Source: Arcuatula senhousia (lineage: Eukaryota; Mollusca; Bivalvia; Mytilida; Mytilidae). From it: a DNA stretch of 64,000 bases. Shown piece after piece: positions 61,801 through 64,000 of the stretch. Under the pieces are notes generated by a model, which saw only the letters and a program-made list of their open reading frames with translations, did no database searches and had not been told where the DNA came from. Position 1 is the first letter of the stretch; each line of letters opens with the position of its first letter. The stretch spans positions 18,655,001 to 18,719,000 of the forward strand of contig OZ020309.1 in the NCBI GenBank assembly GCA_963971305.1, given 5' to 3'. Position numbers and translations under genes: made by a program.

Positions 61801-63978
61801 TTATGAATGATATCTGACAGCAAAAAAAATATCCCCATGCATATCTAAAAATGATGTATTTCCTTTTTGTACGGTATCATCCATAATCATCAAGTGGATT
61901 AGAAAAAGTTGTACTTACAATATGTTGACAAATGGACAGAAAGTGTGAAAAATATATAACCCTTAACTTTGGTTGCAGGATGAAGCCCTAAAGAAATGAA
62001 AGAACCTTAGTGAGCATGCTCACATACCCCACGTGTTCGGCTATTGGACTATCAATGTTATCCTTGAGGAATTAGTATCGAGCTACAGGAATCAATAATA
62101 TTGAATGATTGTAAAACTGAATGTGCAAGTATTTGAATACATGTATCATAACAAAGTTATGTCAAATTTCTAAGTCCAAAGGGCCATAACTCCCACAAAA
62201 ATTTGGGGATAAAAAATTCCTGGTGATATGCACAACTACATATGGTTTACTTCTTGCATACCAAGTTTCGTTAAATTCTGTTCAGTAGTTTAAGAGGAGT
62301 TGCGATTACAAACTGTAATCATGATTTTCTGCAAATTTCTAAGTCCAAAGGGCCATAACTCCCACAAATATTTGCTGATAAAAAACTCCTTGTAATATGC
62401 ACAACTACATATGGTGTACTTCGTGCATACCAAGTTTCGTTAAATTCTGTTCAGTAGTTTAAGAGGAGTTGCGATTACAAACTGTAATCATGATTTTCTG
62501 CAAATTTCTAAGTCCAAAGGGCCATAACTCCCACAAAAATTTGCTGCGATAAAAAATTCCTTGTAACATGCACAACTACATATGGTGTACTTATTGCATA
62601 CCAAATTTAAATTCTGTTCAGTAGTTTAAGAGGAGATGCGATTACAAACTGTAATCATGATTTTCTGCAAATTTCTATGTCCAAAGGGCCATAACTCCCA
62701 CAAAAATTTTCTGATAAAAAATTCCTTGTAATATGCACAACTACATATGTTGTACTTCGTGCATACCAAGTTTCGTTAAATTCTGTTCAGTAGTTTAAGA
62801 GGAGTTGCGATTACAAACTGTAATCATGATTTTCTGCAAATTTCTAAGTCCAAAGGGCCATAACTCCCACAAAAATTTGCTGCGATAAAAAATTCCTTGT
62901 AACATGCACAACTACATATGGTGTACTTATTGCATACCAAATTTAAATTCTGTTCAGTAGTTTAAGAGGAGTTGCGATTACAAACTTTGATCACAGACGG
63001 ATGGACGGACCAGTCAAAAAACATTATACCCTTCGCAACTTTGTTGCGTGGGGTATAAATATCAATCTATCACTATAAAATCCTACATCTGAAAATTTCT
63101 CCTCCAGTTCTTTATTCCTCTCCTCCAGGTTATGAAGGATAGTTTTCTGTTGCTCGTACATCCTGACAGCATGCTCCGCCCTCTGTCTCTCATTCAATTC
63201 CTTCATCTCCAGGGTTGTTATCTTTTTAGATATCGTAACAGCATCCCCATCAGAGATCATGGCCTTGACATCCTTGCCTTCTGTTACACCTGTAAATTTA
63301 TTGTAAATTTTACAATAAATTGAATCAGGGAAAAAAGCTTTATTTAGAGAATGTTACCTAATTTTTTTTGTGTGTCATGATAATAAAAGAAGCAAGAAAA
63401 ACCTGACAGCCCCTAGGTTACAAATATAAAATACTCTCCGTTCCAAAATTTATTAATCAGATAAAAACTAAAAGTTTCATCAAAATTCATTTTAGTGTGG
63501 TTTAGGTTGAGTTAACAATGTGATTAGGAGATGGGTACCCCGAGCTTTAACAGATAGAAGGATAGACAGCCCTATCATTATATACCCAAAACCTTTCAAT
63601 CAGAAGTATATAAATATCAAAGACCCATGACTTTTTTTAACAACATGAGACGAACAAAAAGTGAAATCAATGAATTTGACAATTCAAAAACATTAATTTG
63701 GTATTTTTGCTTTTGTTTTGTTTATGCTAAACATATTTTAATTTTCCCAAGTTATTTATGCTTGCTGTTTTTTTAGTTTCTAATGTGTGTGTGTTTTTTT
63801 TTTTTTTTGGGGGGGGGGGGGGGGAGAAGATATCTTAAAACAACCCCCAGGAAACTGTTCTCATACCTCTTCTATGAAGATCCTCCACCGCCGCCTCTAA
63901 AGCATGCAATTTCTCCTTCTCCATGCCTAAGGTCTTCCTCAGGGAATCATTATCTTCTGTCAATCTTTTTATTTCTTC
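31730..63978 (-). CDS. CEP290: CEP290, C-terminal half: 31 coding exons, 5' part beyond the window
   Basis: CEP290 is a long coiled-coil protein of the ciliary transition zone and centriolar satellites, where it bridges membrane and microtubules and gates protein entry; human mutations cause Joubert, Meckel and Leber diseases. From memory of the human protein I recognise KELNERQRAEH, RLEQKLDEK, LRLRMPATADRDE, APTTTMKNLV, KWEESKKWQ, GWKTSVATRMYEGKLK and NFGPDFFEEIEDLKYNYK, all in the expected order. Every exon has GT/AG borders and phases agree throughout: 4542 bp, 1513 codons plus stop, no lesion. The translation is rich in Glu, Lys, Gln and Leu, as expected for near-continuous coiled coil. 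The C-terminus ends soon after the FFEEIEDLKYNYK block and lacks most of the acidic human tail. Introns reach 4.1 kb and hold many repeats. Upstream exons lie beyond 64000. Confidence 0.93.
32570..32980 (+). mobile_element. GTGTCCATGG hairpin element, full length, two internal units
   Basis: It starts AAAGAATGTGTCCATGGGACACGGATGCCCCCGC and ends ATGCCCCCGGCATGTCGTCGCGGGGGCATAAAAA, both strong hairpins. Two units of about 150 bp share CAGGTCT.AAA.TCGCTTAGGA, ATACTAAACCATCTTACCAAG and TTTCTGAGAAAAGCTTGACG. A diverged shorter copy lies at 38970-39200. Confidence 0.75.
33335..33558. mobile_element. Small inverted-repeat element (ACCGTA..AACTT..CGCGG ends)
   Basis: ACCGTACGAGTTGTTTTTTTTTTCGCGGTA on the left pairs with TACCCGCGAAAAAAACAACTTATACGGT on the right, giving arms of about 28 bp. 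A related element lies at about 35126-35313 (TTATAGCGGGTTATTTTCGC ends), and a worn one at about 60563-60757. All three sit in CEP290 introns and look like non-autonomous MITEs. Confidence 0.65.
33572..33697 (-). CDS. CEP290: CEP290 window exon 30
   Basis: Acceptor GTTATACAG, donor GTAGGTTA; 126 bp, phase 0. Encodes YDTDAQNKIAAYDRLMNENV and EIKMDLKSAKTEKDKMRLEV, equivalent to KEKIKDLETQLKMSDLEKQH. An inverted-repeat element ends about 13 bp past the donor. Confidence 0.92.
33990..34240 (+). pseudogene. Retroelement RT-tail relic in a CEP290 intron
   Basis: Reads GYVAPRLLSSLKKFYGRHHA, an in-frame stop, then DKYRILISQMSADVGL before the stop. It is followed by the family 3' region GGGTGTGCTATAGCAAGCAGGAACTGC..GGAGCACCTGAGTTCACTC. 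Same family as 27654-27990 and 56290-56625; opposite in direction to CEP290. Confidence 0.65.
34819..34909 (-). CDS. CEP290: CEP290 window exon 29
   Basis: Acceptor TTATTTCAG, donor GTAAGTAA; 91 bp. Encodes RLQIERLENEKQELLHKITV then LRQQAGPGATD, matching RLANHQLDKEKAELIHQIEA. Confidence 0.93.
35126..35313. mobile_element. MITE-like inverted-repeat element
   Basis: TACCTTATAGCGGGTTATTTTCGC on the left pairs with GCGAAAATTACCCGCTACACGGTA on the right. About 188 bp with no coding content. Confidence 0.65.
35750..35817 (-). CDS. CEP290: CEP290 window exon 28
   Basis: Acceptor TGTTTTAG, donor GTAAATTA; 68 bp, leaves two bases. Encodes VSVLERFPKGQKGDVSRDLQ, in the place of human IKILKHVPEGAETEQGLKRE. 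Confidence 0.88.
36361..36453 (-). CDS. CEP290: CEP290 window exon 27
   Basis: Acceptor TTTTTTCAG, donor GTAAATAA; 93 bp, phase 0. Encodes NKMLSDTKILLKEAAEREQI and LLQEREELKQK, matching LKQLVKEATEREQKV. Confidence 0.92.
36853..37071 (-). CDS. CEP290: CEP290 window exon 26
   Basis: Acceptor CATTTCAG, donor GTGAGGAT; 219 bp, phase 0. Encodes TTEKLRSEIRNLELQKEQLT and VDSKGWKTSVATRMYEGKLK, matching ADSKSWKSIVVTRMYETKLK, a strongly conserved CEP290 block. Confidence 0.96.
37559..37681 (-). CDS. CEP290: CEP290 window exon 25
   Basis: Acceptor GTATTTCAG, donor GTTAATTT; 123 bp, phase 0. Encodes GQLEDLRNKMGATLSERYTS and QQKGTAKMMTDYEKMRKDL, matching HYESKTKGTEKIIAENERLR. Confidence 0.92.
37868..38016. 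mobile_element. 149-bp fold-back element, nearly perfect palindrome
   Basis: GGCCCCAGT(T/A)TCATAAAACATCTCAAATTGAGTATT forms the left arm (37868-37903) and is the reverse complement of 37981-38016 with one mismatch. The middle also pairs (CCTACCTCAACTCA with TGAGTTGAGGAGAGG), so nearly the whole element can fold into one hairpin. A partial extra left arm lies at about 37800-37835. Confidence 0.8.
38416..38580 (-). CDS. CEP290: CEP290 window exon 24
   Basis: Acceptor TCTTATAG, donor GTAGGGG; 165 bp, phase 0. Encodes GESGKSARELEKTVALLKKV and VERVQAENEVLKKT, matching ELEKTIGLMKKVVEKVQREN. Confidence 0.95.
38970..39200 (+). mobile_element. Shorter copy of the GTGTCCATGG hairpin element
   Basis: AAGAAGGAATGTGTCCATGGGGCATGGATGCCCCTGC at the left and TATGCCCCCC..GGTATGCCATCATGGGGACATAAAA at the right. 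One internal unit instead of two. Confidence 0.7.
39244..39369 (-). CDS. CEP290: CEP290 window exon 23
   Basis: Acceptor CTTTCAG, donor GTATGTTT; 126 bp, phase 0. Encodes ARVKDLQKYVDALKIENAQL then a Ser/Gly linker (TSRSGGSQDSSASSGIRR), equivalent to NQVRDLKEMCEFLKKEKAEV. Confidence 0.9.
39421..39722 (-). repeat. Worn tandem copies of the 3' half of CEP290 window exon 22
   Basis: Blocks at about 39629-39712, 39541-39628, 39480-39540 and 39425-39479 repeat the + strand words CTAC|TTTTAATCTTGG, GAGTTGTTCATT, AAATT(T/G)(A/G)AA(C/T)TCT, TATTTTCCTCTGACAAAG. Two retain a CTTAC/CCTAC donor word at the exon-like edge. They are more diverged than the other two exon arrays and contain stops. Confidence 0.65.
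39723..39878 (-). CDS. CEP290: CEP290 window exon 22 (parent of the 39.4-39.7 kb copies)
   Basis: Acceptor TTTGACAG, donor GTAGGGG; 156 bp, phase 0. Encodes EFGSSGTVAAREYQEIFEKN, ALSEENIEFKFENEQL and RKDVPRLK, matching LSSENIELKFQLEQANKDLPRLK. Confidence 0.95.
40008..40483. mobile_element. Inverted-repeat element, 3-bp TAA target
   Basis: GGGGATACGTTAC (40008-40020) pairs with GTAATGTATCCCC (40471-40483), one mismatch. The flanks read GGTAA on the left and ATAAGTAG on the right, compatible with a TAA duplication, as PIF/Harbinger-type elements make. The 476-bp body has no transposase. The target is an older repeat phrase (GTAGTTGCTGAG) common in these introns. Confidence 0.7.
40500..40688. 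mobile_element. 189-bp inverted-repeat element with CTGAG duplication
   Basis: GGCTGTTCCAGAATTA at the left and TATTTCTGGAATAGCC at the right form inverted ends. CTGAG at 40495-40499 and 40689-40693 is a 5-bp target duplication. It lies only 11 bp from the 40008-40483 element, in the same older repeat. Confidence 0.75.
41883..42029 (-). CDS. CEP290: CEP290 window exon 21
   Basis: Acceptor ACTTATAG, donor GTAAGTTA; 147 bp, phase 0. Encodes VSSLRRQLAMDKDAAFQELQ and a Gln-rich coil NQYLQQQLQQLEQREQ, in the place of human LQNRYLQEKLHALEKQ. Confidence 0.9.
42634..42787 (-). CDS. CEP290: CEP290 window exon 20
   Basis: Acceptor CTATTTTAG, donor GTGAGTT; 154 bp. Encodes RAEREKETLQRKITSLHKSG then a Pro/Gly linker (VHPPSGPAIGPSGK), matching human KADKEKLTLQRKLKTTG. 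It is preceded by the longest intron (4128 bp). Confidence 0.92.
42843..43044. mobile_element. ACTGTGGATTCATT MITE (TA target)
   Basis: Ends TACTGTGGATTCATTTATTTTTGTGGG and AATAATAATGAAACCATAGTA. The internal phrase GGATCAGTTTATGGATTCTTAAATTC is shared with the copy at 52498-52709, which is in the same orientation. TA at both borders suits a mariner-type origin. Confidence 0.75.
43138..44679. mobile_element. 1.5-kb element with AAAGGAGTATGTT ends, carrying a nested element
   Basis: AAAGGAGTATGTT (43138-43150) and AACATACTCCTTT (44667-44679) are perfect 13-bp inverted repeats, followed inward by imperfect pairing (AAAGGGCCAAAAACGGCCCTTAATT versus AAAGGCCCATAATTGGCCCTGTAATT). No transposase ORF. 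A second element occupies about 43520-44458. Confidence 0.7.
43520..44458. mobile_element. Nested element with TACGACCGCAA ends
   Basis: ATGATACGACCGCAACAATTTG at the left and ACGATCGCAAAAATTTTGCGGTCGTATAAAA at the right share the TACGACCGCAA terminus; the right end is itself a hairpin (GATCGCAAAAATTTTGCGGTC). It contains two related halves with CGTTTAGGCCCCTTTTGACCC and CGTTTTAGCCCCTTTTGGCCC. Confidence 0.65.
44718..46735 (-). mobile_element. Hairpin element, reverse, with duplicated terminus and 500-bp units
   Basis: AACAAGAGGCTCCCAGGAGCCTGAATCGCTCACCTGACATATG occurs at 44718 and again at 45289, and the right end is GACGGACGCCAAGTGATGACAATAGCTCACATGACCC-TTC-GGGTCAGGTGAGCTA. Units containing AGGTGCTGATCACTTTT start at about 44873, 45426, 45925 and 46425. 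The first two form a 571-bp tandem duplication that includes the terminus. The ends equal those of the 28086 element but the internal unit is different. Confidence 0.8.
46916..47055 (-). CDS. CEP290: CEP290 window exon 19
   Basis: Acceptor CTTTAAG, donor GTATAGTT; 140 bp, leaves two bases. Encodes NEEMIKWEESKKWQKTVEKM and KLRLREKEEENERI, matching KEELIRWEEGKKWQAKIEGI. Confidence 0.95.
47520..47672 (-). CDS. CEP290: CEP290 window exon 18
   Basis: Acceptor TTTTTAG, donor GTAAGGGG; 153 bp, phase 0. Encodes ETEELRRRVRLLEDELKRKQ then the Pro-rich break PREPEPAPPKREK, a non-coiled linker before the KWEE block. Confidence 0.88.
48360..48490. repeat. Short tandem array, GTGGTATTCAATGGTGCTTTTT units
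   Basis: Four imperfect units of about 37-40 bp end about 5 bp before the donor of CEP290 window exon 17. Confidence 0.6.
48495..48604 (-). CDS. CEP290: CEP290 window exon 17
   Basis: Acceptor TTCATAG, donor GTACAGTA; 110 bp. Encodes RKERNLQKYKSDKHRLETEV and DDLEKKVDRMSTMKTQ, in the position of human KAYNKILREKEEIDQENDEL. Confidence 0.88.
49260..49374 (-). CDS. CEP290: CEP290 window exon 16
   Basis: Acceptor TTGACAG, donor GTAATTAA; 115 bp, leaves one base. Encodes DQIDDLQSQVDRLRKEIKKR and LQSDLDDLKEEI. Confidence 0.88.
50170..50307 (-). CDS. CEP290: CEP290 window exon 15
   Basis: Acceptor TATTTCAG, donor GTAAGAAA; 138 bp, phase 0. Encodes ALSKALTELRADMIQQAQDQ and INVQKIIDKHTKEFT, matching ALSRALLELRAEM. 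Confidence 0.95.
50730..51677 (-). repeat. Seven tandem copies of the 3' part of CEP290 window exon 14 plus donor
   Basis: Exon-like low edges (CTG after a TATAC or CATAC donor word) lie at 51541, 51404, 51265, 51128, 50990, 50867 and about 50730, against the real exon edge at 51678. The period is mostly 137-139 bp: about 84 bp of exon (from AATAATAGGGCACC) and about 55 bp of intron. Copies encode variants such as KSLVDRLKNQLALKEKHHQ, KNLIDRLKNQLALKEKQYQ and KILVNTLQNQLALKEKQHQ. The copies at 51404 and 50990 share one variant with a TAA stop, showing block duplication or conversion. Upstream AG positions have purine-rich rather than pyrimidine-rich context. Confidence 0.85.
51678..51891 (-). 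CDS. CEP290: CEP290 window exon 14 (parent of the 50.7-51.67 kb array)
   Basis: Acceptor TTTTATCAG, donor GTATGAAAT; 214 bp. Encodes LSSEIKTQSQLKEREVDDHK and APTTTMKNLVDRLKNQLALK, matching human RAPTTTMRNLVERLKSQLALK. Its last roughly 84 bp and donor are repeated seven more times downstream. Confidence 0.95.
52498..52709. mobile_element. ACTGTGGATTCATT MITE next to an exon donor
   Basis: Ends TACTGTGGATTCATTTATTTTCGTGGG and CATAAATAATAATGAATGCACAGTA. It is homologous to 42843-43044 and lies 11 bp from the donor of exon 52721-52875. Confidence 0.8.
52721..52875 (-). CDS. CEP290: CEP290 window exon 13
   Basis: Acceptor TTTCTAAG, donor GTAAGTTT; 155 bp, leaves two bases. Encodes LGKLRELEDTVAEQDNAMAA, matching the human EMEQTVAEQDDSLSS block. 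An inverted-repeat element ends 11 bp past the donor. Confidence 0.92.
53258..53476 (-). CDS. CEP290: CEP290 window exon 12
   Basis: Acceptor GAATTCAG, donor GTATGGC; 219 bp, phase 0. Encodes ARINQKEETIAKYQELLNQA, KRHEQDLKNM and DAAFNKFKDAARELI, matching ARLNQKEEVLKKYQRLLEKA. Confidence 0.95.
54208..54441 (-). CDS. CEP290: CEP290 window exon 11
   Basis: Acceptor TTTTGCAG, donor GTGAGAT; 234 bp, phase 0. Encodes RQAEQTIIARDKLIAELRLR, MPATADRDE and SIKIAQSTIASLQ, matching LAEQNILSRDKVINELRLRL. Confidence 0.95.
55100..55234 (-). CDS. CEP290: CEP290 window exon 10
   Basis: Acceptor ATATTTCAG, donor GTCAGTAG; 135 bp, phase 0. Encodes FEQALGSLPDSKLPVANQLE and KSNVKVILDTQAESK, matching FEEATGSIPDPSLPLPNQLE. 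Confidence 0.95.
55700..56062 (-). repeat. Three tandem copies of the 3' part of CEP290 window exon 9 plus donor
   Basis: Exon-like edges at 55702, 55817 and 55939, against the real edge at 56063; periods 115-124 bp. All three keep the open frame: CEVERTIRRLESQAAEIAGA, CEVERHYCRLESQASEIAGA and CEVERTISRLDSQSSEIAGA. Donor words are GTTTGT (middle copy, as in the real exon), GTCTAT and GTAAAA. No good acceptor with pyrimidine tract precedes the copies. Confidence 0.8.
56063..56170 (-). CDS. CEP290: CEP290 window exon 9 (parent of the 55.7-56.05 kb copies)
   Basis: Acceptor TTTTAAAG, donor GTTTGTAG; 108 bp, phase 0. Encodes EFEEKQLRWEHREVELERTI and SRLESQAAEIAGAASK. Its 3' two-thirds and donor are repeated three times just downstream. 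Confidence 0.9.
56290..56625 (+). pseudogene. Retroelement RT-tail relic in a CEP290 intron
   Basis: Reads LLSSLKKFYGRHHVLVYKYG and ISISQMSTDVGLT before a stop, then the 3' region with GACGGGTGTGCTATAGCAAGC and GGAGCACCTGAGTTCACTCTCGTTTCGAC. It shows the uninterrupted sequence of the site hit at 26388/27654. Confidence 0.65.
57415..57670 (-). repeat. Diverged reverse copy of the 18070-18622 repeat
   Basis: On the plus strand it reads CCAGCATCCGAAGCATG, GCATCACTAGGTGCACGTACC and GTGGCACTTGTCAGTAAGTG, reverse complements of the 18070 units. Two units survive. The preceding block AACAAGAATATGTCCAAAAGACATAATGCCCC at 57348 is another dispersed repeat, also at about 59037 and 40909. Confidence 0.6.
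57935..58015 (-). CDS. CEP290: CEP290 window exon 8
   Basis: Acceptor TTTTATAG, donor GTAAAGT; 81 bp, phase 0. Encodes ILYLEGVIRSNEANIGDLET, in the position of human YLNNIISEYERTISSLEEE. Confidence 0.85.
58642..58836 (-). CDS. CEP290: CEP290 window exon 7
   Basis: Acceptor TTCCCTAG, donor GTTTGTTG; 195 bp, phase 0 on both sides. Encodes LLATLKDGRGAAKVMEWHSK and AVRIEELKHKRLN, matching LISTLKDTKGAQKVINWHMK. Confidence 0.93.
59489..59805 (-). CDS. CEP290: CEP290 window exon 6
   Basis: Acceptor TTCTTCAG, donor GTATGG; 317 bp, the longest exon here. Encodes KLHRHIVQLQVSEGTAVKKY, then LRLEQKLDEKSQTIYHSRKE and FAGAIPLTRQEKFSMNMMQL, very close to the human segment. Confidence 0.95.
60380..60512 (-). 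CDS. CEP290: CEP290 window exon 5
   Basis: Acceptor GTTTCAG, donor GTAAGTC; 133 bp. Encodes EISEVATSQVKTLE..LRQQLLDFQIQSDEKTII, matching LRMQLLDYQAQSDEKSLI. Confidence 0.92.
60764..60861 (-). CDS. CEP290: CEP290 window exon 4
   Basis: Acceptor TTTTGTAG, donor GTAAAAA; 98 bp. Encodes SVTKEVSDNDRKRISHLEEE..EISKLK, matching SVSKAVSDADRQRILELE. The donor lies about 6 bp from an inverted-repeat element. Confidence 0.9.
60923..61131. mobile_element. MITE-like element with TACTGTA ends
   Basis: CATACTGTAGGAGCAGAATTATTT at the left and AATATAAATGCATATACAGTA at the right; the inner part pairs loosely (TTTTGTGGGTAAGAG with TTAACCACAAAATTTTATCCCC). About 209 bp. Confidence 0.55.
61538..61598 (-). CDS. 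CEP290: CEP290 window exon 3
   Basis: Acceptor CTTACAG, donor GTAAGTGG; 61 bp. Encodes ITRSNLELQKIERELRDELT, matching the human KINLDAQKVEQMLRDELA region. Confidence 0.9.
62160..63060. repeat. Five-unit tandem repeat (166-170 bp) with terminal hairpin
   Basis: Units containing GTCCAAAGGGCCATAACTCCCAC start at about 62175, 62344, 62513, 62679 and 62849 and share CACAACTACATATGGTGTACTT, GTTAAATTCTGTTCAGTAGTTTAAGAGGAG and TGCGATTACAAACTGTAATCATG. The third and fifth units share the same variant (TGCTGCGATAAAAAA; ATACCAAATTTAAATTC), so pairs were duplicated. The right end is GGATGGACGGACCAGTC..TATACCCTTCGCAACTTTGTTGCGTGGGGTATA, a hairpin. It lies in a CEP290 intron. Confidence 0.85.
63087..63289 (-). 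CDS. CEP290: CEP290 window exon 2
   Basis: Acceptor TTTACAG, donor GTAGGA; 203 bp. Encodes VTEGKDVKAMISDGDAV, then ISKKITTLEMKELNERQRAE and EERNKELEEKFSD. This is one of the best matches to human CEP290 and fixes the identification. Confidence 0.95.
63867..63978 (-). CDS. CEP290: CEP290 window exon 1
   Basis: Acceptor TTTTATAG, donor GTATGAG; 112 bp, enters phase 0, leaves one base. Encodes coiled coil EEIKRLTEDNDSLRKTLG..EDLHRR. It is the first exon seen here; its position in the whole gene is unknown. Confidence 0.8.
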
Positions 63979-64000
63979 CTATAAAATATAGAACTATAGA

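Noticed and set aside
10021..63060. CRISPR-like arrays in the regularly spaced repeats
   Set aside because: Units are 85-500 bp, repeat over their whole length with no unique spacers, and the genome is eukaryotic.
1..64000. tRNA genes on either strand
   Set aside because: I scanned for GGTTCGAATCC/GGTTCAAATCC-type box B with a proper acceptor stem and found none I could support by eye.

Overview
The window is AT-rich eukaryotic DNA with spliced genes (GT-AG introns), non-LTR retrotransposon relics, and many hairpin-ended or inverted-repeat-ended dispersed repeats. Repeat ends such as TTTTAGCTCACCTG...CCGTCCG, AACAAGAGGCTCCCAGGAGCC and ACTGTGGATTCATT, plus frequent ACATGTA, resemble what I know from bivalve molluscs. 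I infer a mussel-like bivalve; this rests on recall and was not searched.

Layout. 1-22 kb is gene-poor and full of mobile-element debris: three non-LTR retrotransposon relics (1-1265 plus strand; 13866-15930 minus; about 20500-21260 minus), tandem arrays, hairpin elements, a broken zinc-finger-like ORF (12896-13468), and one candidate extracellular CUB-like exon (5105-5547, minus). 22413-24940 (minus) is a two-exon prostaglandin-type GPCR gene, EP4-like, with a one-base frameshift in exon 1; its intron holds a 622-bp element with terminal inverted repeats, a 6-bp target duplication, and a body made of one quasi-palindromic repeat. 26-30 kb is a nest of insertions, including a 1256-bp element with poly-G inverted ends and a 10-bp target duplication inside a retroelement relic, and a large hairpin element carrying another tandem-repeat element.

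30.5-64 kb (minus) is the 3' half of CEP290, the ciliary transition-zone coiled-coil protein: 31 coding exons whose phases all agree, giving an open frame of 1513 codons ending in a stop at 31730. The 5' half of the gene lies beyond 64 kb.

The most unusual signal is in CEP290. At three places the 3' part of a coding exon, its splice donor and the start of the following intron have been amplified in tandem downstream of the intact exon (50.73-51.67 kb, 7 extra copies; 55.70-56.05 kb, 3 copies; 39.42-39.72 kb, about 4 worn copies). Several copies keep the reading frame and a GT donor. Several inverted-repeat elements also end within about 6-14 bp of CEP290 splice donors.
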